Positions 29,978 to 41,063 of a stretch of DNA of 48,666 nucleotides are shown here, piece after piece. A program made the position numbers and the translations under genes. The stretch comes from Jatrophihabitans endophyticus (GTDB lineage Bacteria > Actinomycetota > Actinomycetes > Mycobacteriales > Jatrophihabitantaceae): NCBI RefSeq assembly GCF_900129455.1, contig NZ_FQVU01000009.1:1-48666 (forward strand). Reading direction: 5' to 3'. The notes beneath the pieces are model-generated. The model did no database searches and was not told the origin of the DNA. It saw only the letters and a program-made list of their open reading frames with translations. How positions within the stretch are numbered: position 1 is the first letter of the stretch; every line of letters starts with the position of its first letter.

Positions 29978-30007
29978 ACGGGTCCGTCCCCCCGGACGGG
30001 TCCGTCC
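29978..30007 (+). repeat. 12-bp direct repeat in the clpX leader
   Basis: ACGGGTCCGTCC occurs at 29978-29989 and 29996-30007. The intervening bases let CCGTCC/GGACGG pair in a small hairpin just ahead of the clpX ribosome binding site (GGGAG, 30024-30028). Confidence 0.5.
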
Positions 30008-30036
30008 ACGAGCAGTGTTGATAGGGAGTGTCGTCC

Positions 30037-31323
30037 GTGGCACCACGTGTCGGTGAGACAGGCGACCTGTTGAAGTGCTCGTTCTGCGGGAAGAGCCAGA
30101 AGCAGGTCAAGAAGCTGATCGCCGGCCCCGGCGTGTACATCTGCGACGAGTGCATCGACCTCTGCAACGAGATCATCGAGGAGGAGCTCGCCGAGACCAG
30201 CGAGTTCAGCTTCGACGAGCTGCCCAAGCCGAACGAGATCTACGAGTTCCTCAACGGCTACGTCGTCGGCCAGGACGTCGCGAAGAAGACGCTCGCCGTC
30301 GCGGTCTACAACCACTACAAGCGCGTCCAGGCCGGTGGCGAGAGCAAGCCGCGCAACGCCGACGCCGCCGTCGAGCTCGCCAAGTCCAACATCCTGCTGC
30401 TCGGGCCCACCGGATCGGGCAAGACGCTGCTGGCCCAGACGCTGGCGCGGATGCTCAACGTCCCGTTCGCCATCGCCGACGCCACCGCGCTCACCGAGGC
30501 CGGGTACGTCGGCGAGGACGTCGAGAACATCCTGCTCAAGCTGATCCAGGCCGCCGACTACGACGTCAAGCGGGCCGAGACCGGCATCATCTACATCGAC
30601 GAGGTCGACAAGATCGCCCGCAAGGCGGAGAACCCGTCGATCACCCGTGACGTCTCCGGCGAGGGCGTGCAACAGGCGCTGCTGAAGATCCTCGAGGGCA
30701 CCGCCGCCTCCGTCCCGCCGCAGGGTGGCCGCAAGCACCCGCACCAGGAATTCATCCAGATCGACACCACCAATGTGCTGTTCATCGTCGGTGGCGCCTT
30801 CGCCGGTCTCGACACGCTCATCGAGAACCGCGTCGGCAAGAAGGGCCTCGGCTTCGGCGCCGAACTGCACACCAAGTTCGACAAGGAGACGCGCGACGTC
30901 TTCGCCGACGTCATGCCCGAGGACCTCATCAAGTTCGGCCTGATCCCCGAGTTCATCGGCCGGCTGCCCGTCATCACCTCGGTCCGCCCGCTCGACCGCG
31001 ACGCGCTCGTGCAAATCCTCACCGAGCCCAAGAACGCGCTCGTGCGGCAGTACGCCAAGATGTTCGAGCTCGATAACGTCGAGCTGGAGTTCACCGACGA
31101 CGCCCTCGAGGCGATCGCCGACCAGGCCGTCATGCGGGGCACCGGTGCCCGCGGCCTGCGCGCGATCATGGAAGAGGTGCTGCTCTCGGTGATGTACGAG
31201 GTGCCCTCGCGCGAGGACGTCGCCCGCGTCGTGATCACCCGCGAGTCGGTGCTCGACCACGTCTACCCGACCCTCGTCCCGCGCGAGCCGGCCAAGCCGC
31301 AGCGCCGCGAGAAGAGCGCCTAG
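30037..31323 (+). CDS. clpX: ATP-dependent Clp protease ATP-binding subunit ClpX
   Basis: 428 residues from GTG 30037, chosen because GGGAG sits eight bases upstream; an in-frame GTG at 30028 overlaps that GGGAG. The N-terminal zinc domain has Cys14/Cys17 and Cys36/Cys39 ([20 protein letters not shown]). AAA+ domain: Walker [19 protein letters not shown], Walker [14 protein letters not shown], pore-loop region [12 protein letters not shown], sensor segments [13 protein letters not shown] and [15 protein letters not shown]. It unfolds tagged proteins and feeds them to ClpP1P2. Confidence 0.97.
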   Translation: MAPRVGETGDLLKCSFCGKSQKQVKKLIAGPGVYICDECIDLCNEIIEEELAETSEFSFDELPKPNEIYEFLNGYVVGQDVAKKTLAVAVYNHYKRVQAGGESKPRNADAAVELAKSNILLLGPTGSGKTLLAQTLARMLNVPFAIADATALTEAGYVGEDVENILLKLIQAADYDVKRAETGIIYIDEVDKIARKAENPSITRDVSGEGVQQALLKILEGTAASVPPQGGRKHPHQEFIQIDTTNVLFIVGGAFAGLDTLIENRVGKKGLGFGAELHTKFDKETRDVFADVMPEDLIKFGLIPEFIGRLPVITSVRPLDRDALVQILTEPKNALVRQYAKMFELDNVELEFTDDALEAIADQAVMRGTGARGLRAIMEEVLLSVMYEVPSREDVARVVITRESVLDHVYPTLVPREPAKPQRREKSA

Positions 31324-31330
31324 CGCGATC

Positions 31331-31369
31331 GTGGACCGATCTGCTCGCGCTGGCGGCATGTCGGTCCAC
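31331..31369 (+). promoter_or_regulatory. Inverted repeat between clpX and the M3 peptidase gene
   Basis: GTGGACCGA (31331-31339) and TCGGTCCAC (31361-31369) are perfect 9-bp arms separated by 21 bases. It may be a clpX terminator or an operator, because the -10-like TAGGGT of the next gene begins 16 bases later. Confidence 0.5.
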
Positions 31370-31384
31370 TATCCGGGGTCGGAC

Positions 31385-31390
31385 TAGGGT
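31385..31390 (+). promoter_or_regulatory. -10 element of the M3 peptidase gene (leaderless)
   Basis: TAGGGT ends seven bases before the GTG at 31398; no Shine-Dalgarno. Confidence 0.5.
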
Positions 31391-31397
31391 CGATCGG

Positions 31398-33341
<1,944 letters not shown>

Positions 33342-33350
33342 AATCGTTCC

Positions 33351-35948
33351 GTGACCGACGAACCCACGCCGACCCCGAGCCTGCCGAGCCAGTTCCGCCC
33401 GGCGGAGGTGGAGGGGCCGCTCTACGAGCGGTGGGTCGAGCGCGGCTACTTCACCGCCGACCCGTCGAGCGACAAGCCGCGGTGGTCGCTCGTCATCCCG
33501 CCGCCGAACGTCACCGGCAACCTGCACATCGGCCACGCGCTCGAGCAGTCGATGATGGACGCGCTCTCCCGGCGCGCCCGCATGCGCGGTCACGACACGC
33601 TCTGGCTGCCGGGCATGGACCACGCGTCCATCGCGGTGAACAACCTGGTCGAGCGGCACCTGGCCGAGACCGAGGGCCGGAGCCGCTCGGACTACACGCG
33701 CGAGGAGTTCCTCGACAAGGCGTGGGAGTGGAAGAACCGCTACGGCGGCCAGATCCTCGGCCAGATGCGCCGCCTCGGCGACGGCGTGGACTGGAGCCGG
33801 GAGCGCTTCACGATGGACGACGGGCTCTCGGCCGCGGTCCAGACGATCTTCAAGCGGCTCTACGACGACGACCTCATCTACCGCGCCGAGCGCATCATCA
33901 ACTGGTGTCCGCGCGACATGACGGCGCTGAGCGACGCCGAGGTCGACCACGCCGACGAGCCGGGGGAGCTCGTCAGCATCCGCTACGGCGACGGCGACGA
34001 CGCGATCGTGGTGGCGACGACCCGCGCCGAGACCATGCTCGGTGACACCGCGGTGGCCGTGCACCCCGACGACGAGCGGTACCGCCACCTCGTCGGCACC
34101 GAGGTCGCGCTGCCGTTGACGAACCGGCGCATCCCGATCGTCGCCGACCCGCACGTCGACCCGTCCTTCGGCACCGGCGCGGTCAAGGTGACGCCGGCCC
34201 ACGACCCCAACGACTTCGAGATCGGCCGCCGCCACGAGCTGCCGATGCCGACGATCATGGACGAGCGGGCCGTGATCACCGCCCCCGGCCCGTTCGCCGG
34301 CCTCGACCGCATGGAGGCGCGGTACGCGATCGTCGCCGCCCTGCGCGAGGAGGGGCGCATCGTCGCCGAGAAGCGACCCTACGAGCACGCCGTCGGGCAC
34401 TGCTCGCGCTGCGACACCGTGGTCGAGCCGCGGCTGTCGCTGCAGTGGTGGGTGCGGGTCGAGACCCTGGCCCGGGCCGCGGCGGACGCCGTGCGCGACG
34501 GCCGCGTGCAGATCGAGCCCGCCTCGATGCGCAGCCGCTACTTCCAGTGGGTCGACGGGCTGCGGGACTGGTGCATCAGCCGGCAGCTGTGGTGGGGTCA
34601 CCGCATCCCGGTCTGGTACTCGCCCGACGGCGACGACGTCTGCGTCGGCCCGGGGGAGGAGCCGCCCGCCGGCTGGACGCAGGACGACGACGTGCTCGAC
34701 ACCTGGTTCTCCTCGGCGCTGTGGCCGTTCTCGACGCTCGGCTGGCCCGACGACACCGAGGACCTGCGCGCCTACTACCCGACGACCGTCCTCGTCACCG
34801 GCTACGACATCCTCTTCTTCTGGGTCGTGCGGATGATGCTGTTCGGCCTCTACGCGATGGACGGCGAGGTGCCGTTCCGGACCGTCCTGCTGCACGGGCT
34901 CGTCCGTGACGCCAGCGGCAAGAAGATGTCCAAGTCGCGGGGCAACGTCGTCGACCCGCTGGTGTGGATCGACGAGTACGGCGCGGACGCGGTGCGGCTC
35001 TCGCTGCTGCAGGGTGCGAACCCCGGCGCCGACCAGGCCATCAACGAGGAGTGGGTGGTCGGGGCACGCAACTTCGGCACCAAGCTCTGGAACGCGACAC
35101 GCTTCGCGTTGATGTCGGGCGCGACGGTCGAGGGCGACGTGCCGCGCGACGACACGCTGACCAGCGCCGATCGGTGGGTGCTCGGCCGGCTCGACGCGGT
35201 GCTCGCCGAGGTCGACGCCCTCTACGAGCGTTTCGAGTTAGCCAAGATCGCCGACACCCTCTACCACTTCGCGTGGGACGAGGTCTGCGACTGGTACATC
35301 GAGCTGGCCAAGCTGTCGCTGGCCGGGCCGGCGCCGGCCACGACCCGGCGGGTGCTGGGCGAGGTGCTCGACGCGGTGCTGCGGCTGCTGCACCCGATGA
35401 CCCCGTTCATCACCGAGGCGCTGTGGACGACGCTCACGGCGGGCGAGTCGCTCGTGGTCGCCGACTGGCCGGTGGCCGGCGGCTGGCCCGCTCTCGACGA
35501 TGCCGCGGACGAGGTGCGGGTCGTGCAGACCGTGGTGACCTACGTGCGCCGGTTCCGTTCCGACCAGGGGATCAAGCCCTCGCTCCGCGTCCCGAGCCGC
35601 CTGCGACACGTCGCGGAATCGGCGGAGGCGTCGATCCGTGCGCTCGCCCGCCTCGACGACCCGGGTGCGGACTTCACCGCGACCGCCACGCTCGAGGCCG
35701 GCTTCGGCGTGATCGTGCAGCTGGACCTCTCCGGCGCCATCGACGTCACGGCCGAGCGGGCCCGGCTGACGAAGGAGCGCGGCACCGCCGAGCAGGAGTT
35801 CGCGGCCAACTCGAAGAAGCTCGCGAACGACGCGTTCGTCGCCAAGGCGGCACCGGCCGCCGTCGCCAAGGTGCGCGACCGGCTCGCCGCCGCCGAGGCC
35901 GAGCTCGCGCGCATCGACGCCGCCCTCGCGGTCCTGCCCACGGCATGA
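33351..35948 (+). CDS. valS: Valyl-tRNA synthetase
   Basis: 865 residues, class I. HIGH motif in [25 protein letters not shown] motif in [19 protein letters not shown] (near residue 525). The CP1 editing domain is present ([20 protein letters not shown]), as are the [18 protein letters not shown] segment and the C-terminal coiled coil ([20 protein letters not shown]) that contacts the tRNA elbow. It charges tRNA-Val and edits mischarged threonine. No T-box leader: only nine bases separate it from the preceding gene. It is translationally coupled (ATGA) to the YcxB-like gene rather than directly to folC. Confidence 0.97.
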   Translation: MTDEPTPTPSLPSQFRPAEVEGPLYERWVERGYFTADPSSDKPRWSLVIPPPNVTGNLHIGHALEQSMMDALSRRARMRGHDTLWLPGMDHASIAVNNLVERHLAETEGRSRSDYTREEFLDKAWEWKNRYGGQILGQMRRLGDGVDWSRERFTMDDGLSAAVQTIFKRLYDDDLIYRAERIINWCPRDMTALSDAEVDHADEPGELVSIRYGDGDDAIVVATTRAETMLGDTAVAVHPDDERYRHLVGTEVALPLTNRRIPIVADPHVDPSFGTGAVKVTPAHDPNDFEIGRRHELPMPTIMDERAVITAPGPFAGLDRMEARYAIVAALREEGRIVAEKRPYEHAVGHCSRCDTVVEPRLSLQWWVRVETLARAAADAVRDGRVQIEPASMRSRYFQWVDGLRDWCISRQLWWGHRIPVWYSPDGDDVCVGPGEEPPAGWTQDDDVLDTWFSSALWPFSTLGWPDDTEDLRAYYPTTVLVTGYDILFFWVVRMMLFGLYAMDGEVPFRTVLLHGLVRDASGKKMSKSRGNVVDPLVWIDEYGADAVRLSLLQGANPGADQAINEEWVVGARNFGTKLWNATRFALMSGATVEGDVPRDDTLTSADRWVLGRLDAVLAEVDALYERFELAKIADTLYHFAWDEVCDWYIELAKLSLAGPAPATTRRVLGEVLDAVLRLLHPMTPFITEALWTTLTAGESLVVADWPVAGGWPALDDAADEVRVVQTVVTYVRRFRSDQGIKPSLRVPSRLRHVAESAEASIRALARLDDPGADFTATATLEAGFGVIVQLDLSGAIDVTAERARLTKERGTAEQEFAANSKKLANDAFVAKAAPAAVAKVRDRLAAAEAELARIDAALAVLPTA

Positions 35949-36457
35949 CGCCGCCGGCGGGGCGAGTGCACCGCGAGTTCGCGGTGACGCGCGAGACCGC
36001 CCGGCAAATGGCGCGGGTCGCCGTGCGCTACCGCATGACCAGCGCGTCGTTCCTCGTGCCGCTCGCGACGCTCGCACTCGGCGGCCTGCTGTGCGCGGGC
36101 ACGGTGCTGTGGCCGCTCGCGGGCATGGCCGCGGTGGTGATCGTGACGATGCTGGGCGCGCCGTTCGTGCGGATGGGGCGGCTGGCCACGACCCTGCAGG
36201 CCCACGGTTTCGCACCCGGCACGACGATCGCCGTCGACTACGACGAGACGGCGTTCACCGTGACGACCTCGGTCGGCACGTCGCTCCACGAGTACGCACA
36301 GGTGCGGCGGCTGCGTTACCTGCTGGGCGGCGCGGGGATCCGGATCGTCCCCGGCAGTTACCTGCTCGTCCTGCCCGCCGCGCTGGTGCCGGCCGAGGTC
36401 CGGGAGCGGCTCCGGCCGAGCGCACCCCCGGTCGGACCGGAACCCACCCTGCCCTAG
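35945..36457 (+). CDS. YcxB-like membrane protein (170 aa)
   Basis: Starts [20 protein letters not shown]. Two adjacent membrane helices near 36-75 ([38 protein letters not shown]) are followed by a small beta domain: [40 protein letters not shown], ending [18 protein letters not shown]. This two-helix plus C-terminal PH-like layout matches the YcxB-like family of unknown function. The ATG overlaps the valS stop (ATGA), so it is coupled to valS. It ends ten bases before the iron box. Confidence 0.75.
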   Translation: MTPPAGRVHREFAVTRETARQMARVAVRYRMTSASFLVPLATLALGGLLCAGTVLWPLAGMAAVVIVTMLGAPFVRMGRLATTLQAHGFAPGTTIAVDYDETAFTVTTSVGTSLHEYAQVRRLRYLLGGAGIRIVPGSYLLVLPAALVPAEVRERLRPSAPPVGPEPTLP

Positions 36458-36466
36458 CCAGCACGC

Positions 36467-36485
36467 GAAGGTAAGGCTAACCTAA
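36467..36485. promoter_or_regulatory. IdeR/DtxR-type iron box
   Basis: GAAGGTAAGGCTAACCTAA matches the 19-bp consensus TTAGGTTAGGCTAACCTAA at 16 of 19 positions. It contains TAACCT (36478-36483), a likely -10 element eight bases before the PepSY GTG, so iron-loaded IdeR should block transcription. Confidence 0.85.
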
Positions 36486-36491
36486 GCGCTC

Positions 36492-37943
36492 GTGTCGATC
36501 GACAGCACGGAGCGTCCCCCGGCCGCGCAGCCCCGCCCGCACTCCGCACGGGCGGGGCTGCGACGGTGGTGGCGCCGCCGCCCGGTCAACCGGGCGCTCG
36601 TGCTCCTGCACCGCTGGCCGGCGCTCGTCCTCGGCCTGTTCCTGGTGATCGAGTGCACCTCGGGCGCGGTCCTGCTCTACCACCGCGAGATCTTCCGGGT
36701 GACCAACGGCGAGCTCTACCACCACAGCGCGAGCGGCACCCCCGTGGACCAGCACCAGGCGCTGCAGCTCGTGCAGCGCGAGACGACCTTCCCCGCGTCG
36801 TGGGTGGGCAACCAGGACGGCGTCTACGTCGTCGGCGACAACACCTACACCGAGCTCTACTTCGTCGATCCGGGCAGCGGGCACATCAACGGCCACACGA
36901 ACCTCGACCAGGGGGTCATGGGCTGGCTGGTCAACCTGCACGACTGCGCGTTCGCGTGCGAGGGGCTGCCCTGGTACTCCGCGTGGCTCGCTCATCCGGT
37001 GTGGACCAACGGACCGAGCTTCCTCACCGACATCACCTGGGCGAACGTCGTGCTCGGGGTGCTGGGCTGCCTGACGATCCTGCTCGTCCTCACCAGCCTC
37101 AAGATCTGGTGGCCGGGTCGCCAGCGGCTCGGGTCGCGCTTCACCGTCCGCCGGGGCAGGGGACGCTTCGCGCGCGACTACGACCTGCACAACGTGATCG
37201 GTGCGATCGGCCTGCCCTTCGTCCTCATGTGGGGCATCACGGGGGCGGCGTTCGCGTTCCCGGGGATCGAGAAGGGCTGGATCGCCGCGACCGGGGGTGA
37301 CACCGACACGCCGGACTTCAGCATCAGGCCGACCAAGGTCGCCCCGGGGACCCCCGCGGTGACCTACGACCAGGCGACGAGCATCGCGCTGCGCAAGGTC
37401 CCGGGGCAGGTGACGATCGTCTACACCCCCACCGAGGACGTGCCGTACTACGAGATCGACGTCAGGACCGGTTATGCCGGGTCCGCAGGTCGCCTCGTCT
37501 ACAACGGCGACGCCTACGTCCTCATCGACGGTCACGACGCGAACAACCTCCAGGTGATCGAGGCCGGCCACGGCGAGCCCGCGGGCAATCGGTTCTACGA
37601 GAAGTTCCTCGAACCGACCCACTTCGGCTGGAACGTCAACGGGTGGTGGCGCATCCTCTGGGCGGTGCTGGGCCTGACCCCCCTCGCCCTCATGGTCACC
37701 GGGGTCTCGACCTGGCTCTACCGACGCGGCGTCAAGAAGCGGCGCCGCAAGGCGGGGCGGGCGAAGCTCGCGGACGCGCAGCTCGATCCGGACGTGCTGG
37801 GCCGTGAGGGCGAGCTGGACGTCGCCGAGCTCGACCCCGGGGACACGCACGGCGGCACCGTGCCCGACGAGGGGCTCGTCGCCGACCGGCACGGCGTCCT
37901 GCACCCGGCCGAGGCCTCGGGCGAAGCGCAGCCGCGGACGTGA
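36492..37943 (+). CDS. PepSY-associated membrane protein, iron-regulated
   Basis: 483 residues. The PepSY_TM layout: helix 1 near 38-63 (LLHRWPALVLGLFLVIECTS GAVLLY), an outside PepSY segment (VDQHQALQLVQRETTFPAS), LHDCAFACEGLPWYSAWL with two cysteines, helices near 185-210 and 235-257, a second PepSY segment (TYDQATSIALRKVPGQVTIV) and a last helix near 390-413. HRW, NLHDC and YDLHNVIGAIG supply histidines at membrane borders, as in PepSY proteins thought to bind haem and reduce ferric siderophores. A charged C-terminal cytoplasmic tail of about 65 residues follows. The iron box overlapping its promoter ties it to iron starvation. Confidence 0.9.
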   Translation: MSIDSTERPPAAQPRPHSARAGLRRWWRRRPVNRALVLLHRWPALVLGLFLVIECTSGAVLLYHREIFRVTNGELYHHSASGTPVDQHQALQLVQRETTFPASWVGNQDGVYVVGDNTYTELYFVDPGSGHINGHTNLDQGVMGWLVNLHDCAFACEGLPWYSAWLAHPVWTNGPSFLTDITWANVVLGVLGCLTILLVLTSLKIWWPGRQRLGSRFTVRRGRGRFARDYDLHNVIGAIGLPFVLMWGITGAAFAFPGIEKGWIAATGGDTDTPDFSIRPTKVAPGTPAVTYDQATSIALRKVPGQVTIVYTPTEDVPYYEIDVRTGYAGSAGRLVYNGDAYVLIDGHDANNLQVIEAGHGEPAGNRFYEKFLEPTHFGWNVNGWWRILWAVLGLTPLALMVTGVSTWLYRRGVKKRRRKAGRAKLADAQLDPDVLGREGELDVAELDPGDTHGGTVPDEGLVADRHGVLHPAEASGEAQPRT

Positions 37944-38299
37944 TCGACAGCCTGGCGCTGGCGATCACCCTCACCTGCCTGCTCGTCGCGCTCGGCGCCC
38001 TCGCCGCGACGGTGACGGGGCGCTTCCGCGCGGAGCGGTTCGCGGGTGCGCTGCTCGTGGTCGAGACCGCCCTGGTGCTCCAGCTGATCGGCTCGATCGT
38101 CGGACTCCGCCGTGGGCACCGGCTGTCGGAGCCGGCGACCTTCGTGGCGTACCTCGTGTTCTCCGTGCTCGTCCTGCCCGTGGCGGTGAGCCAGGTGCGC
38201 GGGACGGTCGGGCGGTGGGCCGGCGGCGTCGTCGTCGCGGCCCTGGTCGTCCAGGCCGTCGTGGTGGTACGGCTGCAGACGGTCTGGCGCCACGCGTGA
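37940..38299 (+). CDS. Small four-helix membrane protein in the iron-box operon (119 aa)
   Basis: About four membrane helices: LALAITLTCLLVALGALAAT, FAGALLVVETALVLQLIGSI, FVAYLVFSVLVLPVAVSQV and GGVVVAALVVQAVVVVRLQ. A short basic loop VGLRRGHRLSEP joins the second and third helices. No metal-binding Cys/His cluster, no named family recognised. The GTG overlaps the PepSY stop (GTGA) and its own stop overlaps the next GTG, so all three proteins are made together and should share iron control. Confidence 0.8.
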   Translation: MIDSLALAITLTCLLVALGALAATVTGRFRAERFAGALLVVETALVLQLIGSIVGLRRGHRLSEPATFVAYLVFSVLVLPVAVSQVRGTVGRWAGGVVVAALVVQAVVVVRLQTVWRHA

Positions 38300-38697
38300 G
38301 CACCGTGGCCACCCCGACACGCACGATCGGCCCCGAGCGGGTGCTGCTGCTCGGGTACGGCGTGTTCGTCGTCGCGGCCGGGGCGCGCAGCGCCGTCCAG
38401 CTCGCGACCCACCCGGGCCGGGCGCCGCTGGCCTACGCGCTGTCGGCGCTCGCCGCCGCCGTGTACGCGATCGGCTTCGTGCTCGTGCGCCGCGCGGCGG
38501 CGGGGCAGGGTCGCCGCGTGGCGCGCCGGTTCGCCGCCGTCGAGCTCGCCGGCGTCCTGGTGGTCGGCTCGGCCAGCGTGCTGCGGCCGAGCGCCTTCCC
38601 GGACGCCACCGTGTGGTCGTGCTTCGGGGCGGGGTACCTCCTCCTGCCGCTGGCCGTCCCGGTGGCCGTGCTGCTGTGGCTGCGGGAGCGTCCGTAG
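38296..38697 (+). CDS. Small four-helix membrane protein, end of the iron-box operon (133 aa)
   Basis: About four helices: VLLLGYGVFVVAAGARSAVQ, PLAYALSALAAAVYAIGFVL, RFAAVELAGVLVVGSASVL and SCFGAGYLLLPLAVPVAVLL. Two loops carry Arg-rich positive charge (RRAAAGQGRRVARR). No family recognised. GTG overlaps the previous stop (GTGA). A -10-like hexamer for folC overlaps its stop, so the iron operon probably ends here although read-through into folC is possible. Confidence 0.8.
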   Translation: MSTVATPTRTIGPERVLLLGYGVFVVAAGARSAVQLATHPGRAPLAYALSALAAAVYAIGFVLVRRAAAGQGRRVARRFAAVELAGVLVVGSASVLRPSAFPDATVWSCFGAGYLLLPLAVPVAVLLWLRERP

Positions 38698-38700
38698 GAT
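38695..38700 (+). promoter_or_regulatory. -10 element of folC
   Basis: TAGGAT lies eight bases before the GTG at 38709 and includes the previous gene's stop codon. No Shine-Dalgarno. Confidence 0.4.
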
Positions 38701-38708
38701 CGACGGCC

Positions 38709-40061
38709 GTGGCCACCGACTACTCCGCCGAGCTGCGTTCCATCGAGGCCGCCATCTTCGGCCGCCGCGGCGAGGGTCACGTCCACCCGACCAACGAGCG
38801 GATGCAGGCGCTCGTCGACCTCCTGGGCGACCCGCAGCGGGCCTACCGGTCGGTGCACCTGACCGGCACGAACGGCAAGACGAGCACGGCCCGCATGGTC
38901 GACGAGCTGCTGCGCGGCTTCGGCATCCGCACCGGTCGCTACACCAGTCCGCACCTCACCAGCGTCACCGAGCGCATCGTGGTCGACGGTGAGCCGGTCA
39001 GCGAGCAGCGCTTCGTCGAGGCCTACCGCGAGCTCGAGCCCTACGTCGGCCTGATCGACGAGCGCTTCGACGTCCCGCTGTCGTTCTTCGAGATCGTCAC
39101 CGCGCTCGGCTTCGCGATCTTCGCCGACGTGCCGGTCGACGTCGCGGTCGTCGAGGTGGGACTCGGCGGCGCCTGGGACAACACCAACGTGCTGGACGGC
39201 CAGGTCGCCGTCGTCACGCCGATCGGCCTCGACCACACCGAGTACCTCGGCGACTCCGTCGAGCAGATCGCGCGCGAGAAGGCGGGGATCATCAAGCCCG
39301 ACGCCACCGCCGTGCTCGCGCTGCAGCCGGCCGAGGCGCAGCGCGAGCTGCTGCGCCGGACGGTCGAGGTCGACGCCACCGTGGCCCGCGAGGGGATGGA
39401 GTTCGGCGTCGTCGAGCGGCGCGTCGCCGTGGGCGGGCAGTTCCTCGCGCTGCAGGGGCTCGGCGGCGTCTACGACGAGATCTTCCTCCCGCTGCACGGT
39501 GCCCACCAGGCCCAGAACGCCGTCGTCGCGCTCGCCGCGGTCGAGGCCTTCCTCGGTGCCAGCCGCTCGAGCGGGCCGGTCGACCTCGACGTCGTGCGCG
39601 AGGCGTTCGCCGCCGTGCGTTCCCCCGGCCGCCTCGAGCCGATCCGCTCCGCCCCGACCGTCCTGCTCGACGCCGCGCACAACCCGTCCGGGCTGCAGGC
39701 GACGCTCGCCGCCGTGGCCGAGGCGTTCTCGTTCCGCCGGCTCGTCGCGGTCGTCGCCGTCATGGCCGACAAGGACGTCACCGGCATGCTCGAGCTGCTG
39801 GAACCCGCGGTGGACGAGATCGTGGTGACCGAGGTGTCCGGCACCCGGCGCATGGACGTGGACGACCTCGCCGCGCTCGCCGAGGACGTCTTCGGCCGTG
39901 ACCGCGTCACCGTCGAACCCCGCCTGGACGACGCGATCGAGTCGGCGGTGCGGCTCGCCGAGCGCAGCGACGACCCGGTCATCTCGGGGGCGGGCGTCCT
40001 CGTCACCGGCTCGGTCGTGACCGTCGGCGAGGCGCGCATCCTGCTCGGCCGGCAGCGGTGA
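38709..40061 (+). CDS. folC: Bifunctional folylpolyglutamate/dihydrofolate synthase
   Basis: 450 residues, Mur-ligase fold. ATP loop [19 protein letters not shown] (51-69), then [63 protein letters not shown], and in the C-terminal half [21 protein letters not shown] with the glutamate-ligase DAAHNP motif. It adds glutamate to dihydropteroate and to folates. The other folate-type gene in the window is the altered folP2 at 24495, so FolC relies on a true DHPS elsewhere. Its stop overlaps the DUF4233 start. Confidence 0.95.
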   Translation: MATDYSAELRSIEAAIFGRRGEGHVHPTNERMQALVDLLGDPQRAYRSVHLTGTNGKTSTARMVDELLRGFGIRTGRYTSPHLTSVTERIVVDGEPVSEQRFVEAYRELEPYVGLIDERFDVPLSFFEIVTALGFAIFADVPVDVAVVEVGLGGAWDNTNVLDGQVAVVTPIGLDHTEYLGDSVEQIAREKAGIIKPDATAVLALQPAEAQRELLRRTVEVDATVAREGMEFGVVERRVAVGGQFLALQGLGGVYDEIFLPLHGAHQAQNAVVALAAVEAFLGASRSSGPVDLDVVREAFAAVRSPGRLEPIRSAPTVLLDAAHNPSGLQATLAAVAEAFSFRRLVAVVAVMADKDVTGMLELLEPAVDEIVVTEVSGTRRMDVDDLAALAEDVFGRDRVTVEPRLDDAIESAVRLAERSDDPVISGAGVLVTGSVVTVGEARILLGRQR

Positions 40062-40480
40062 GCACGATGGAGGACATCCCCGAGGACGCCCCGGCCGCCC
40101 CGACCCCCGAGCAGTACGCCGCGCGGGCGCGCCGGGCGAACAAGGCCACCCGGGGCGCGCTCGCCGCGGTCCTCGCGCTCGAGGCGCTGGTGATCCTGCT
40201 CGTGCCGCGGGCGATCAAGTTCACCTCCGGCCTCGGCACGACTCGCACCGTCGTGCTGTTCGTCCTCGCCGCCCTGCTCGTGGTCGGCGCGGCGAGCACA
40301 CGCCGGTCCTGGGGTGTCGGCTTCGGGTCGGTCCTGCAGCTCGCCTTCGTCGCGACCGGCTTCTTCCTCGGCTCGCTCTTCCTCGTCGGCGCGATCTTCG
40401 CCGCGATCTGGCTGCGGATCCTCATGCTGCGTCACGAGGTCGTCGGCACCGCCGGCGGCCTGCGCATGCTCGTCGAGTGA
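40058..40480 (+). CDS. DUF4233 membrane protein
   Basis: 140 residues: a cytoplasmic N-terminus with [20 protein letters not shown], then four hydrophobic segments ([75 protein letters not shown]). DUF4233 proteins sit between folC and ndk in most actinobacteria; function unknown. The GTG overlaps the folC stop (GTGA). Position and length both support the family call. Confidence 0.88.
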   Translation: MSTMEDIPEDAPAAPTPEQYAARARRANKATRGALAAVLALEALVILLVPRAIKFTSGLGTTRTVVLFVLAALLVVGAASTRRSWGVGFGSVLQLAFVATGFFLGSLFLVGAIFAAIWLRILMLRHEVVGTAGGLRMLVE

Positions 40481-40487
40481 GCGCCGG

Positions 40488-40493
40488 TAGGGT
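40488..40493 (+). promoter_or_regulatory. -10 element of ndk that decides its start
   Basis: TAGGGT ends seven bases before the GTG at 40501. It favours that start over the GTG at 40477 that overlaps the previous stop. Confidence 0.45.
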
Positions 40494-40500
40494 TCGGGCC

Positions 40501-40944
40501 GTGAACGCGCCCGCCCAGGACACCGCCGTCGAACGCACCCTCGTGCTCGTCAAACCCGACGGCGTCGCCCGTGGGCTGTCGGGCGAGGTGATCCGGCGCA
40601 TCGAGACCAAGGGGTACCGCGTCGTCGCGCTGCAGCTGACCACGGCGACGCCCGAGCTGCTCGCGCAGCACTACGCCGAGCACGAGGGCAAGCCGTTCTA
40701 CCAGCCGTTGGTCGACTTCATGCTCTCCGGCCCGGTCGTCGCCCTGGTCGCCGAGGGCGAGCGCGTCATCGAGGGGTTCCGGTCGCTGGCCGGCGCCACG
40801 GACCCGACCGCCGCGGCGCCGGGGACGATCCGCGGCGACCTGGGTCGCGACTGGGGTCTCGCCGTGCAGCAGAACATCGTCCACGGCTCGGACTCGGCCG
40901 AGTCCGCCGCGCGCGAGATCGGGCTGTGGTTCCCGGCCTCCTGA
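40501..40944 (+). CDS. ndk: Nucleoside diphosphate kinase
   Basis: 147 residues from GTG 40501. [19 protein letters not shown] opens the fold; the phosphorylated histidine is His128 in [19 protein letters not shown], the invariant NIVHGSDS signature. The segment APGTIRGDL is also conserved. It balances NTP pools by phosphate transfer from ATP. The start at 40477 would add eight non-conserved residues. It stands in the canonical folC-DUF4233-ndk order, before a 119-base gap and mreB. Confidence 0.96.
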   Translation: MNAPAQDTAVERTLVLVKPDGVARGLSGEVIRRIETKGYRVVALQLTTATPELLAQHYAEHEGKPFYQPLVDFMLSGPVVALVAEGERVIEGFRSLAGATDPTAAAPGTIRGDLGRDWGLAVQQNIVHGSDSAESAAREIGLWFPAS

Positions 40945-41063
40945 GACCGCGTCGTCGCGTCGCGGCCGGCGGCTGAGACGCGACTTAAGGCAAGTCACAC
41001 GAGTAACACCAGTCCCGCGCGTCGCAGCGGGGTCCGGCGTCTCGCCGACCCTACGATCCGGGG
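40945..41063 (+). promoter_or_regulatory. Promoter region of the mre operon
   Basis: 119 bases without a gene. TACGAT at 41052-41057 ends six bases before the mreB GTG (leaderless spacing). GACTT-AAGGC-AAGTC at 40982-40996 is a small perfect inverted repeat that could be an operator. Confidence 0.5.

Noticed and set aside
33342-33350. T-box or other riboswitch upstream of valS
   Set aside because: There are only nine bases between the preceding stop and the GTG; no leader exists for a T-box unless transcription starts far upstream inside the peptidase gene.
40477-40500. GTG at 40477 as the ndk start
   Set aside because: It would add residues absent from the family and would lie upstream of the TAGGGT hexamer; the GTG at 40501 fits better.
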